Below, in pieces: positions 54,388 to 63,699 of a stretch of DNA of 64,000 nucleotides. The notes beneath the pieces were generated by a model. That model was not told where the DNA came from. It was given only the letters and a program-made list of their open reading frames with translations, and searched no databases. The DNA lies in contig JACDOF010000003.1 of NCBI GenBank assembly GCA_017656235.1, positions 169,654 to 233,653 on the forward strand. The letters are read 5' to 3'. The position numbers and the translations under genes are program-made. Each line of letters starts with the position of its first letter. The first letter of the stretch is position 1. This stretch comes from Brevibacillus sp. (GTDB lineage: Bacteria; Bacillota; Bacilli; Brevibacillales; Brevibacillaceae).

Positions 54388-55706
54388 TGGGCATAAAGAT
54401 TGTGACGATCGGCGGAGGCTCCAGCTACACACCGGAGCTTGTCGAAGGACTGATCAAACGGTACGATGAACTGCCCGTCCGTGAATTGTGGCTGGTCGAT
54501 ATTCCTGCGGGAGAGAAAAAGCTAAACATCGTGGGAGCACTGGCCAAGCGCATGGTGGAGAAAGCGGGCGTGCCAATGAAGATTCATCTCACCCTGGATC
54601 GCCGGGCGGCACTGCCTGGGGCCGACTTTGTTACCACCCAGATTCGGGTGGGACTCCTGGAAGCAAGAATCAAAGATGAGCGGATTCCCTTAAAGTACGG
54701 AGTAATCGGTCAGGAGACCAACGGACCGGGCGGGCTATTCAAAGGGCTGCGCACCATTCCCGTCATTCTGGACATTTGCCGGGACATCGAGGAATTGTGT
54801 CCGGATGCCTGGATGATCAACTTCACCAATCCGGCCGGAATGGTGACGGAAGCGGTGCTTCGCTACTCCCGCGTGCGGAAAGTGGTTGGCTTGTGCAACG
54901 TGCCGATCGGCATGAAGATGGGAGTTGCCGAACTGCTGGGCGTGGATCAAAGTCGAGTGCACATCGACTTCGCCGGACTGAATCACATGGTGTTTGGGCT
55001 CAACGTCTACCTGGACGGCAAAAACATTACCCGTACGTTTCTGGAGCAGCTGACCACAAGAGAGTCGGGCATTACCATGCAAAACATCATCGATCTGGGA
55101 TGGGAAAAAGATTTCATCAAAGCCCTGGGAGTCCTGCCTTGTCCGTACCACCGCTATTACTATCAAACGGAAAAGATGCTGAAGCATGAACAAGAAGCGG
55201 CCGAAAAAGAGGGGACTCGCGCCGAAGTCGTCAAGAAGGTGGAAGAGGAACTGTTTGAGCTGTATCAAGATCCGGATCTGGCGATCAAGCCGCCGCAGCT
55301 GGAAAAGCGGGGAGGAGCATACTACAGTGACGCCGCGTGCAGCTTGATTCACTCCATCTACAATGACAAGCGGGACATCCAACCGGTCAATGTTCAAAAC
55401 AACGGAGCGATCGCGAGCATACCAGATGAATCGGCGGTTGAGGTCAATTGCGTGATCACCCGGGAAGGACCTGTTCCGCTTTCGGTGGGAGATTTGCCTG
55501 TGCCAGTACGCGGCCTGGTTCAGCAGATCAAATCGTTTGAACGCGTTGCGGCGGAAGCCGCGGTGACGGGAGATTACCACAAGGCGCTGCTGGCCATGAC
55601 GATCAATCCGCTTGTTCCTTCCGATACGATTGCCAAACAGATTCTCGACGAGATGCTGGAAGCGCATAAGGAATACCTGCCCCAGTTTTTTAAAGCCGTC
55701 TCCTGA
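54387..55706 (+). CDS. GH4-family 6-phospho-beta-glucosidase (ChbF/CelF-like)
   Basis: 439 residues. GH4 enzymes need NAD+ and a divalent metal and cleave by redox elimination. Seen: N-terminal dinucleotide loop [25 protein letters not shown], the metal-binding Cys segment [10 protein letters not shown], and the following [10 protein letters not shown] with the His ligand. It would split the phosphorylated (and possibly deacetylated) disaccharide imported by the PTS. TGATG overlap with EIIA. Confidence 0.94.
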   Translation: MGIKIVTIGGGSSYTPELVEGLIKRYDELPVRELWLVDIPAGEKKLNIVGALAKRMVEKAGVPMKIHLTLDRRAALPGADFVTTQIRVGLLEARIKDERIPLKYGVIGQETNGPGGLFKGLRTIPVILDICRDIEELCPDAWMINFTNPAGMVTEAVLRYSRVRKVVGLCNVPIGMKMGVAELLGVDQSRVHIDFAGLNHMVFGLNVYLDGKNITRTFLEQLTTRESGITMQNIIDLGWEKDFIKALGVLPCPYHRYYYQTEKMLKHEQEAAEKEGTRAEVVKKVEEELFELYQDPDLAIKPPQLEKRGGAYYSDAACSLIHSIYNDKRDIQPVNVQNNGAIASIPDESAVEVNCVITREGPVPLSVGDLPVPVRGLVQQIKSFERVAAEAAVTGDYHKALLAMTINPLVPSDTIAKQILDEMLEAHKEYLPQFFKAVS

Positions 55707-55751
55707 CCGGGGGCTTGACCTGGGCGGACGGAAGTGCGAAAGGGGAGCGGT

Positions 55752-56588
55752 ATGGAGTACAAAATGCTGGCGCTGGATGTTGACGGAACGCTGTTGACGT
55801 CCGGCAAGACCATTTCCAAAGCGACCCGCATGGCAATCAAGGAGCTTCTTTCTCGTGGCATCTACGTCACGCTGGCAACGGGGCGGCCCTATCCTTCCGC
55901 AAAAGCGGTGGCCGCCCAGTTGGGACTGCGGATTCCGCTGGTCTCACACGATGGAGCCTACGTCGCGGACCCGCTGACTGACCATGTCCTGTATGTCAAA
56001 CGGATTCCGGCCCTGCTTGCTTTTCAGCTTACACGGCACCTGGCGGAGTACGGGCTTGAAATCATGCTGCAGCATGAAACGTTCTGCGCAACCAATCACA
56101 GGTGGAGCTGGCGGGAGATCGTTCCGGTGCTCCATTTCTCCTCGCTTCGCCTTTGGCTTCATGCCAGGTACAAGGTGAACGTCCTGCCCACCCGCGAGTT
56201 GGCCGACTTTGTCCAGGCCTGCCAGCTGTCACCGCCGAAAGTGTTTGTGATGGGGAAGCGGGAGCAGTTGGAAGCGGCAAGGAACACATTGACTGCATGC
56301 GCGCTGCCTGGCATTCGGATCACCTCATCCGGTGAAAACAATCTAGAGATTTTGCCGGAAGGGGTGTCCAAAGCAAGCGGATTGAAGATTGTCACATCAC
56401 AGTTGGGAATCGGTGTCGAGCAGGTTGTCGCGGTAGGTGATCATTACAACGATGTGGAAATGCTTGGCGAAGTCGGTTTGGGTGTTGCGATGGGCAACGC
56501 ACCGGCGGCGGTGAAGCGGTCGGCCCGCTTTGTCACCGGAAGCAATGATCAGGACGGTGTCGCATCACTGATCGCCAAGCTGTTTTAA
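55752..56588 (+). CDS. HAD-superfamily phosphatase, Cof type
   Basis: 278 residues. Motif I DVDGTLLTSGK at about 9-19, motif III lysine in SKASGLKIV, and motif IV GDHYNDVEML near residue 227 define a Cof-type (IIB cap) phosphatase. These act on sugar phosphates and similar compounds; here it may dephosphorylate a product of the PTS pathway. ATG at 55752 after AAAGGGGAG. Confidence 0.9.
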   Translation: MEYKMLALDVDGTLLTSGKTISKATRMAIKELLSRGIYVTLATGRPYPSAKAVAAQLGLRIPLVSHDGAYVADPLTDHVLYVKRIPALLAFQLTRHLAEYGLEIMLQHETFCATNHRWSWREIVPVLHFSSLRLWLHARYKVNVLPTRELADFVQACQLSPPKVFVMGKREQLEAARNTLTACALPGIRITSSGENNLEILPEGVSKASGLKIVTSQLGIGVEQVVAVGDHYNDVEMLGEVGLGVAMGNAPAAVKRSARFVTGSNDQDGVASLIAKLF

Positions 56589-56667
56589 TGGTGGCATACA
56601 GGTCCGACGCGCTGCCTTTTCCGGGATAGACCGATCGAATCTGATTTCGACAGAAAGGGGACGGAAG

Positions 56668-56931
56668 ATGATCAGTTTTACGGTCCAAGTAAACGCCAGC
56701 GGAGGTCTGCACGCGCGACCCGCATCCATCTTGGTCAACAAGATCAATCAGTTTTGCTCGTCCGTGAAAATCAGCAAGAACGGAAAACAGGCCGATGGAA
56801 AGAGCATCATCAACGTGATGGCATTGGGGGTGCGGACAGGAGAAGACGTGACTGTGGAGATTTCGGGTGCAGACGAGGAAGAAGCGGCTTTGGCCATTCG
56901 CGAGCTGTTTGAAAGGAACTTCACCGTATGA
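56668..56931 (+). CDS. HPr-family phosphocarrier protein
   Basis: 87 residues. His15 lies in GLHARPAS and Ser46 in GKSIINV, so both the PEP-dependent and the HPr-kinase sites are present at the standard positions. This makes it a real HPr rather than Crh, which lacks His15. It is probably an additional HPr tied to this operon, since ptsH normally sits with ptsI. AAAGGGGA precedes the ATG. Confidence 0.93.
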   Translation: MISFTVQVNASGGLHARPASILVNKINQFCSSVKISKNGKQADGKSIINVMALGVRTGEDVTVEISGADEEEAALAIRELFERNFTV

Positions 56932-57035
56932 CAAAAGGGAATGAAGCGATCCCTCTCCCTGGGGGATGTACTCCCGCCGCCGCATCTGTGGTAAGATGAA
57001 GACTGGGAATAGGCGTGAAAAGGAGACCACCGGCG

Positions 57036-57908
57036 ATGAAATTCACCAAGATGCACGGACTAGGCAACGATTATGTATATGTCAACTGCTTCGAAGAACC
57101 GCTCACCGGTGTCGATTTGCCCGAACTGGCCCGGCGGGTCAGCGACCGGAACTTTGGCATTGGCGGGGACGGATTGATTCTGATCATGCCCTCACAACAG
57201 GCGGACTTTCGCATGCGCGTCTTTAACAGCGACGGGAGCGAAGCAAAAAACTGCGGCAACGGACTGCGCTGTGTCAGCAAGTACGTTTATGATCACGGGT
57301 TGGCCGCAAGCGAACGGTTTACCGTGGAGACCCTGGGCGGGATCGTCGCGCCCGAAGTGATTCCGGGTGCCGACGGCAAGGCGGAACTGATCACCATTGA
57401 CATGGGCGAACCGCGGCTTCATCCCGATGACATCCCCATGCAGGCGCCTCACGCAGGCTGCGATGTCGTGAAAGAGCAGCCGCTTGAGGTGGATGGCCGC
57501 ATCTTTATAATGACAGCCGTGTCAATGGGCAACCCCCACGCGGTGCTGTTCGTCGAACAGGTTGACGACGAGGAGGTGCGCCGTTTCGGCCCGTTCATTG
57601 AGCGGCATCCATGGTTTTACGAACGGACCAATGTGGAGTTTATCCAGGTTCTCAACAGGCAGGAGCTGCTGTTCAGGGTCTGGGAGCGCGGCAGCGGAGT
57701 GACGCTGGCCTGCGGAACCGGAGCCTGTGCAGCGGTGGTTGCAGCCGTTTTGAGTGGAAAAACGGATCGGCGTGTCACGGTCCACCTCGCAGGAGGGGAC
57801 CTGGTCATTGAGTGGCGCGAGGCAGACAATCGCGTCTACATGACTGGCCCGGCGACGGAAGTGTTTCACGGCCAGTATCTGGGCGAACTGCCCTATTTGT
57901 CACCATGA
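57036..57908 (+). CDS. dapF: Diaminopimelate epimerase
   Basis: 290 residues. Converts LL- to meso-diaminopimelate for lysine and peptidoglycan. The two catalytic cysteines lie in NCGNGLRC and LACGTGAC; GNDYVYV near the start is also typical. ATG at 57036 follows AAAGGAG by ten bases. A likely extended -10 promoter, TGGTAAGAT, lies at 56989-56997. Confidence 0.97.
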   Translation: MKFTKMHGLGNDYVYVNCFEEPLTGVDLPELARRVSDRNFGIGGDGLILIMPSQQADFRMRVFNSDGSEAKNCGNGLRCVSKYVYDHGLAASERFTVETLGGIVAPEVIPGADGKAELITIDMGEPRLHPDDIPMQAPHAGCDVVKEQPLEVDGRIFIMTAVSMGNPHAVLFVEQVDDEEVRRFGPFIERHPWFYERTNVEFIQVLNRQELLFRVWERGSGVTLACGTGACAAVVAAVLSGKTDRRVTVHLAGGDLVIEWREADNRVYMTGPATEVFHGQYLGELPYLSP

Positions 57909-57915
57909 CAGCAAA

Positions 57916-57939
57916 ACGCTTCCCAGCGAACGGAAGCGT
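57916..57939 (+). repeat. Hairpin left of copy E, a duplicate of the terminator stem on its right
   Basis: Stem ACGCTTCC/GGAAGCGT, loop CAGCGAAC, no T run. The same stem occurs with a T run at 58373-58408. Confidence 0.6.
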
Positions 57940-57948
57940 CAGATTGCT

Positions 57949-58364
57949 GACAAAGTGTCGTGCATACGAGTGGGGTGTTTTTCGCGCTCGCGTAAGGTGG
58001 CCAACCAGCAAAGAAGCAGTCCAGGATCGCTTTACGACGATCCGCAGGGGCAGCGGCTTTGAAACTGGGTCAGCACCGTTTGTGTCCTGTTCACCCCAAG
58101 ATGCGCTCGACATCCTTCGGATTGAATCCAAACCGAGTTCGGACAGGAGAGCAGCCATTTTCCACACGAACGACTTTGCCAACTGCCAAGCGGAGCAAGA
58201 CCGAAGCGGGGGAATACGGGCGCAACCTGGACAAACGGCGCAGCAGCGCTGCTTTTGTGCCCGCCCGCTTCGGAAGAGCGACGCGGGCCGTCCGGCTCCA
58301 TTGGGGGTTGGCAACGGAGTGAAGAGGAAAATGGCTGCTTCTCCCTATCCAGACACCCTTTGTC
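57949..58364 (+). repeat. Dispersed modular intergenic element, copy E (fullest copy)
   Basis: 416 bp with inverted ends GACAAAG-TGTC (left) and GACACCCTTTGTC (right). The left module is shared with copies B and C, the right with A, B and D. The right module folds on itself: GAGCAGCCATTTTCC with GGAAAATGGCTGC, TTGCCAAC with GTTGGCAA, and CCGAAGCGGG with CCCGCTTCGG, nested in order. No gene is seen in it. Confidence 0.87.
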
Positions 58365-58372
58365 TACACTCG

Positions 58373-58408
58373 ACGCTTCCCGGCGGATAACACACGGGAA
58401 GCGTTTTT
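58373..58408 (+). terminator. Terminator downstream of dapF and copy E
   Basis: Nine-bp stem ACGCTTCCC/GGGAAGCGT, then TTTTT. Confidence 0.8.
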
Positions 58409-58425
58409 CGACTAGAGAAGGGAGT

Positions 58426-59409
58426 TTAGCGGCCGGCTGCAATCCGCACCGCTGCCTGATGGCGTTCGTCGATTTGACCGTCCTTGTGGCGCAGACTATT
58501 CAAAAAGTGAATGTCGAAATGACCGTTGAAGTTGTTGTTCGCAATGTAAGAGACACTATGCGGCATGGAACTCATCGAGGCGGCCAGCCGTCGACCGTTC
58601 ACCTCGACAATCACCGGGCGTACCTCCCAGGAGTAAGCTCCTCCCCACACCTGCTTGATTACGGCTGCGTCCGCTGCAGTCAGTGGTTCCGAGTCGGCGT
58701 GAAACGCTCCGGTCGTTCGTTTGACGCGAAACTGTTTTTTTGTGGCGAAATCGGTCACAGTGGCTACCGCATTGGTGGGAAAGAGGTACTGCGCTGCCTC
58801 AAACCAGTCCAGGTATTCACCGTATGTACTTCCCGCTGTCGGCGTCACCGGAATGTGGTGAACCGGGATTTTCACCACTTGCCCAACCTGCAGGTAGGAT
58901 TGTTCGGACATCTTGTTGGTCTGTAAAAACTCTTGCAGCGGAATGCCGTGAGCCAGCGAAATGGTCCAGGGGGTGTCTCCCTGTTTTACCGTGTAGGGAA
59001 CCAACTCGACCCAAGGCTTGTTCGCGGTCGTCGTTTTCGTGGGAATCAACAGCTTTTGCCCCACTTCCAGCCAGTCGGGGGAAACGAGATTGCTGGCCTC
59101 CTTGATCGCAGTGGCGGATACGCCTGTCTTGGCGGCGATCTTCCACAGAACATCTCCGCTCTGTACCGTGTAAATGGTCGACTGAGGCGGGATAAACAGT
59201 CGGCTGCCCGCATACAGCATGTCAGAAGTCAGATGATTGGCAATTTTCAGGTGATCAACGGTTAGATGGTATCGTTTGGCGATCAGGTACAGACTATCAC
59301 CCGGCTGCACTGTAATCGTCTCCGCCGCCGCAATCGTTGGGGAAAGCAGCAGGGTGGCCATGGCGGTTGTGTGGATCAGGACACGCTTCCATGCTGTTCG
59401 TCGGATCAT
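58426..59409 (-). CDS. Exported LysM protein with C-terminal uncharacterised domain
   Basis: 327 residues. Signal peptide (about 1-29), then three LysM peptidoglycan-binding motifs at about 33-75, 78-122 and 137-182, each starting with a VQPGDSLYLIA or VKQGDTPWTIS type pattern. The C-terminal 110 residues (FDIHFLNSLRHKDGQIDERH near the end) form a separate domain, seen in other Bacilli wall proteins but not functionally known to me. The conserved His/Asp-rich end might be catalytic. Terminal direction faces dapF. Confidence 0.85.
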   Translation of the reverse strand: MIRRTAWKRVLIHTTAMATLLLSPTIAAAETITVQPGDSLYLIAKRYHLTVDHLKIANHLTSDMLYAGSRLFIPPQSTIYTVQSGDVLWKIAAKTGVSATAIKEASNLVSPDWLEVGQKLLIPTKTTTANKPWVELVPYTVKQGDTPWTISLAHGIPLQEFLQTNKMSEQSYLQVGQVVKIPVHHIPVTPTAGSTYGEYLDWFEAAQYLFPTNAVATVTDFATKKQFRVKRTTGAFHADSEPLTAADAAVIKQVWGGAYSWEVRPVIVEVNGRRLAASMSSMPHSVSYIANNNFNGHFDIHFLNSLRHKDGQIDERHQAAVRIAAGR

Positions 59410-59699
59410 GATGTTGTACCTCCTTGCAGATTCCGTGTTGTCGCAGAGGACAATTCATATTTTACAAGGAGGAGAATCCTTCATTCATTGGGCAAATCAT
59501 GCCAGCAAGTCCAACTTTGCCCAGTGACGGACCTGCCCTGGGACTTCTGGACGGTGTTCTTCTTGAGTTGGTGGATAAAGGAGGAAGTTGAGGATGATCT
59601 GGGCATAAAATAAGGTCACCTGCAGGATTTCCTGCCGATAACCATGGCAAACATCACTGGAATAACAAGGAGTAAGTCCTGTTTTTCTTCCCGTATGTC
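59410..59699. other. Intergenic region
   Basis: About 290 bases between two minus-strand genes. A-/T-rich stretches near 59450 could hold the LysM gene promoter. Nothing else recognised. Confidence 0.3.
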
Positions 59700-59849
59700 T
59701 CAGCAGTTGTACATTTCTGTTAAAAATACGTCCGTGTCAACTCTTTCAAACCCTTCCTGCCGCTGCAGCTTTTCCAGTTCGGAACGAAGGTGTTTTATTT
59801 CTTCTTCCATCCTTTTCATCTGTTCCTGCATGGCCACACTCGTCGTCAT
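59700..59849 (-). CDS. Small coiled-coil protein
   Basis: 49 residues, almost entirely a charged amphipathic helix (MKRMEEEIKHLRSELEKLQR). AAGGAGAG lies nine bases before the ATG at 59849. Function unknown; the short dimerising helix might act as an adaptor. Confidence 0.65.
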   Translation of the reverse strand: MTTSVAMQEQMKRMEEEIKHLRSELEKLQRQEGFERVDTDVFLTEMYNC

Positions 59850-60169
59850 GTGGTTTCTCTCCTTTCTGTCATATGCCTGCACTTGATTTTTGAATTTAAA
59901 GACTATTCTAATAAAAAGTGCCCGTGAAGTAAAGGTTCACGCTCCATGAAAATGTATCCGTTTTGGGATCGTTACCGGATAAAAACGATCATCCGGAGCA
60001 GACGAGTTTCATCGTGGCAAAGTGTGTATCGCAAACTGCTTGGATACAATAGACGGAAAGCGGCCCCCTGCGACTTTCGTGCGGATTTGCAACTAGAATC
60101 ATGCCGGGGGATCGGGTATGATGAAGGGGAGTTTGCATGTTTATTTGATCGCAAGGCAGGTGGCATCTT
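59850..60169. other. Intergenic region between divergent genes
   Basis: About 320 bases. TACAAT near 60045 and TATGAT near 60117 are possible -10 elements for the cysteine desulfurase, but no good -35 is seen. No RNA gene or repeat recognised. Confidence 0.3.
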
Positions 60170-61315
60170 GTGATTTATCTTGACAACAGCGCTACAACCA
60201 AACCGTTTCCGGAGGTTATCGAGGTCGTTCGGCGCGTGATGGAGAGCTATTACGGGAATCCTTCGTCTCTTCACCAGAAGGGAGTGGAGGCGGAGCAGGT
60301 GCTGAAACAGGCGCGGCAGATCACGGCAGAAGCGCTGCGGGTAAAGCCGGGTGAAGTTGTCTTCACCTCCGGCGGGACGGAAAGCAACAACACCGCGATT
60401 AAAGGAGTCGCCATGCAGTACCGCAGCAGGGGAAAGCACATCATCACCACCCAGGTGGAGCACCCTGCTGTATACGATGTCTGCAAACAATTGGAGGAAT
60501 GCGGTTTTGCTGTAACGTACCTGCCGGCCGATGGCGATGGAAGAATTTCTGTCGAAGAATTGAAACAGGCGATCCGTCCTGATACCATACTGGTGTCTGT
60601 CATGCATGTAAATAACGAGCTGGGCACGATTCAACCGATTGAAGAGATTGGCTCGTATCTCAAACAGTTCCCCAAAATCCTGTTTCATGTGGATGCGGTG
60701 CAGAGCTTTGGAAAAGTGCCGCTTTCCATGACCGATTGGGGAATCGACCTGCTCAGTATCTCCGGGCACAAGTTGCACGGACCGCGTGGGGTGGGTGTTT
60801 TGGCCAAGCGGGAAGGATTGAAGATTCACCCCCTCCTGGCAGGCGGCGGGCAGGAAGGAGGCGTTCGCTCAGGTACGGAAAATCTGCCGGCAATCGCCGG
60901 GCTGGCCAAGGCGATTCGCATGGTGCAGGAAAAACAAGAGCAAACCGTGCAGATGCTTGCCCAGATGACGGCGCAGCTTCGTCAGGGGATAGAAGCGATT
61001 CCCGGCTGTGTCATCAACACGCCGGCAAACGGGGCGGCTCCGCACATACTCAATTTTTCTGTTCCTGGCGTAAAGGCGGAAGTGCTGCTGCATGCATTGG
61101 AAGAAGGAGGGTTTCTCGTCTCCACTCGTTCCGCCTGCTCGTCAAAACAGAACGAACCCAGTCGGGTGCTGATGGCAACCGGCATGGGGCGTGAGCGGGC
61201 TCTGTCCGCGATCCGGGTCAGTGTCGGCTGCGACAATCATCCGGATGAAGCGGGGCGGTTCGTTGAAGTGCTGCGCGAGGCGCTTCAGCGCATTCGTCCC
61301 TATATGAATGTCTGA
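60170..61315 (+). CDS. Cysteine desulfurase (NifS/IscS family), partner of ThiI
   Basis: 381 residues. PLP-dependent release of sulfur from cysteine. SGGTESNN (PLP phosphate loop), VDAVQSFGK (Asp), SGHKLHGPRG (Schiff-base Lys, about 201) and the active-site Cys in RSACSSKQ are all present. In B. subtilis the homologue NifZ sits beside thiI and supplies sulfur for 4-thiouridine. GTG start at 60170 with AGGTGG upstream. 42 bases before thiI. Confidence 0.95.
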   Translation: MIYLDNSATTKPFPEVIEVVRRVMESYYGNPSSLHQKGVEAEQVLKQARQITAEALRVKPGEVVFTSGGTESNNTAIKGVAMQYRSRGKHIITTQVEHPAVYDVCKQLEECGFAVTYLPADGDGRISVEELKQAIRPDTILVSVMHVNNELGTIQPIEEIGSYLKQFPKILFHVDAVQSFGKVPLSMTDWGIDLLSISGHKLHGPRGVGVLAKREGLKIHPLLAGGGQEGGVRSGTENLPAIAGLAKAIRMVQEKQEQTVQMLAQMTAQLRQGIEAIPGCVINTPANGAAPHILNFSVPGVKAEVLLHALEEGGFLVSTRSACSSKQNEPSRVLMATGMGRERALSAIRVSVGCDNHPDEAGRFVEVLREALQRIRPYMNV

Positions 61316-61357
61316 GTAGAGGAACCCATGACACAATAAGCGTAAAGGATGACCAAG

Positions 61358-62557
61358 ATGAAGTACGATGTGATTTTAATCCGTTACGGCGAACTGGCTT
61401 TAAAGGGACGCAACCGCGACATCTTTGAGGAAACGCTGATGCGCAGCGTGAAAGCGGTGCTGACTCCTTTTGAAAAGGCAAAGGTGCACCGCAGTTACGG
61501 CCGAATGTACGTGGAATTGAACGGGGAAGACGCGGCCGGGATCATTGAGCGTCTGCAGCGTGTCTTTGGCATCATTTCGATCAGCCCCACCAAGCGCGTG
61601 GCATCGACCGAGGAGGCGATCAAACAGGGGGCCTTGGACTTGATTCGTTCGATCAAACCGGCTCCGGCTACGTTTCGCGTTGTAACCCGGCGGGTGGACA
61701 AACGCTTCCCCAAGCCCTCGATGGATGTGAGCCGCATGATCGGCACGCACATCCTGCGCAATGTACCGGGAATCAAGGTGGATCTGCACAATCCCGACGC
61801 AGTGGTGCAGATTGAAATCCGCAATGAAGGCACGTTTCTCAGCAGTGAGACGATGCCGGGCGCGGGTGGTCTGCCGGTGGGTGCGAGCGGAAAGGTGATG
61901 CTGCTGCTCTCTGGCGGGATTGACAGTCCCGTAGCCGGCTGGATGATGATGAAACGGGGCGTTACCCTCGAAGCGATTCACTTTCACAGCTACCCGTTTA
62001 CCAGCGAACGATCACTGCAAAAAGTGCGCGATTTGGCACAAAAACTGGCAGTATGGGGGGGAACGATCCGGCTGCACGTCGTGCCATTCACCGAGATCCA
62101 GACGGCCATTCGGGACCGCTGTCCACAGGATTATCTGATTACGATAATGCGACGCTTCATGATGCGAATTGCAGAGCGGATCGCCCGCGAGAACGGAGCG
62201 CTGGCCCTGGCTACCGGGGAAAGCCTGGGACAGGTGGCGTCACAGACACTGGAAAGCATGAACACGATTACCCATGTCGTCAACATCCCGATACTGCGTC
62301 CACTGATCAGCATGGACAAAGTGGAGATCATGGACCTCGCCCGGAAGATCGATACATATGAACTATCCATATTGCCCTACGAGGATTGCTGCACCATTTT
62401 TACGCCCAAAAATCCCGTGACCCGTCCCAAGCCGGAACAAGCCAGCCGCTTTGAGCGCCGACTGGATGTGGAGGAATTGGTGAATCGGGCCGTTGAACAG
62501 ACAGAAGTGGAGGAAATTACGACCAAACCGCGTGAGGCGGGAGCAGAGCTGTTTTGA
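61358..62557 (+). CDS. thiI: tRNA 4-thiouridine synthase ThiI
   Basis: 399 residues. N-terminal ferredoxin-like and THUMP domains (about 1-165), then the PP-loop adenylation domain with LLSGGIDSPVAG at about 188-199, and YEDCCTIFTPKNP near residue 343. There is no C-terminal rhodanese domain, as is normal in Firmicutes, so sulfur must come directly from the adjacent desulfurase. ATG at 61358 follows AAAGGA by eight bases. Confidence 0.96.
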   Translation: MKYDVILIRYGELALKGRNRDIFEETLMRSVKAVLTPFEKAKVHRSYGRMYVELNGEDAAGIIERLQRVFGIISISPTKRVASTEEAIKQGALDLIRSIKPAPATFRVVTRRVDKRFPKPSMDVSRMIGTHILRNVPGIKVDLHNPDAVVQIEIRNEGTFLSSETMPGAGGLPVGASGKVMLLLSGGIDSPVAGWMMMKRGVTLEAIHFHSYPFTSERSLQKVRDLAQKLAVWGGTIRLHVVPFTEIQTAIRDRCPQDYLITIMRRFMMRIAERIARENGALALATGESLGQVASQTLESMNTITHVVNIPILRPLISMDKVEIMDLARKIDTYELSILPYEDCCTIFTPKNPVTRPKPEQASRFERRLDVEELVNRAVEQTEVEEITTKPREAGAELF

Positions 62558-62584
62558 TGTGGAAAGAGGGGGAAGGAGAACCTG

Positions 62585-63358
62585 ATGATCATCCGTTACG
62601 AACGAAACGGCAAAGTAAAGCACGGCTGGCAGGTGGAAGAAGAGAACAAAGTCCGTGTGATCGAAGGGGACATCTACAAACAGGATGACCGCAAGCCGGT
62701 AATGACCGGCTTGGAGCTGCCATTGGAGGAGTTGCGTGTGTTGGCCCCTTGTGCACCCAGCAAGGTGGTTTGTATTGGTGTCAATTACAAGGATCATGCC
62801 GTGGAAATGGGCAAAGACCTGCCTGCTGAGCCGTTGATGTTTATGAAACCGTCAACTGCCGTCATAGGACCGGGAGAAGCGATTGTTTATCCTTCACTGA
62901 CCGAAAACCTTCATTACGAGGGAGAATTGGCAGTTGTGATAAAAAAGACGGCCAGACACATCAAAGCGGAACAGGCGGAGGAATACATTCTCGGCTTTAC
63001 GTGTGCCATTGACGTCACAGCCCGCGATCTCCAGCAGCGTGATGGACAGTGGACACGGGCAAAAGGCTTTGACACGTTTTGTCCTTTGGGGCCGGCCATT
63101 GCACCTAAATTGGACTACAACAACCTGCGCATCGTCACCAGAGTGAATGGTGAGGTACGGCAGGATTCCAATACCAGTCAAATGGTGTTTAAAGTACCGC
63201 AGCTGCTGGAAGCAATCACGTCGGTGATGACATTGCTGCCGGGTGACGTCGTCCTGACCGGTACGCCGGCGGGAGTTGGACAGCTGCATGTAGGAGACGA
63301 AATCTCTGTAACAATCGAGGGAATCGGCACGTTGACAAACCGTGTCGTCGCTCCGTAG
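62585..63358 (+). CDS. Fumarylacetoacetate hydrolase family protein
   Basis: 257 residues. The C-terminal FAH fold is complete: CIGVNYKDHAVEMG, MFMKPSTAVIGPGEAI, HYEGELAVVI (metal-binding Glu pair) and GDVVLTGTPAGVG. Members hydrolyse or decarboxylate acylpyruvates and related 2-keto acids. Acylpyruvase or oxaloacetate decarboxylase activity is common, but the substrate is not clear here. AAGGAG precedes the ATG. Confidence 0.92.
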   Translation: MIIRYERNGKVKHGWQVEEENKVRVIEGDIYKQDDRKPVMTGLELPLEELRVLAPCAPSKVVCIGVNYKDHAVEMGKDLPAEPLMFMKPSTAVIGPGEAIVYPSLTENLHYEGELAVVIKKTARHIKAEQAEEYILGFTCAIDVTARDLQQRDGQWTRAKGFDTFCPLGPAIAPKLDYNNLRIVTRVNGEVRQDSNTSQMVFKVPQLLEAITSVMTLLPGDVVLTGTPAGVGQLHVGDEISVTIEGIGTLTNRVVAP

Positions 63359-63422
63359 CCGCCATGAACCACGGGCCTTCTCTTCCGGCGGAACAGGGGC
63401 TTCTTCCATTGCGGCCACTGGC

Positions 63423-63444
63423 AAGATTTTTTATAAAAAAACTG
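63423..63444 (+). repeat. Second copy of the rRNA UP-element sequence
   Basis: AAGATTTTTTATAAAAAAAC plus TG is the same, apart from one extra A, as 63700-63720. Here it is followed by CGGAC instead of the -35 TTGAC. Confidence 0.8.
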
Positions 63445-63454
63445 CGGACCTGCA

Positions 63455-63690
63455 GACAAACCTGTTTCCAAGGGAAGGGTGCCAATTGTCCGTGACGAGC
63501 GCCTTTGCCTGGCCAACCGAGCGTAAGAAACGTGGACGTGGGGAAAAGCGAGGGCAACTCGGTGCTGCACGGAGATGCTGAGCCGGTTTGCCCTCGCCCC
63601 CACGGATCGTTTCGCAGCGGGCAGTTGTGCATCTTTGCTGGTCAGGCAACAGCGCGAGCAGGTCTGTTGGCCCCTTTGATACACTTTGTC
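63455..63690 (+). repeat. Dispersed modular intergenic element, copy F
   Basis: Inverted ends GACAAA (63455) and ACACTTTGTC (63681-63690). The right part (63594-63690) matches the second module of copy A. The left part has its own 10-bp hairpin, GCGAGGGCAA with TTGCCCTCGC. It lies between the two UP-element copies. Confidence 0.75.
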
Positions 63691-63699
63691 TTCACGTTG

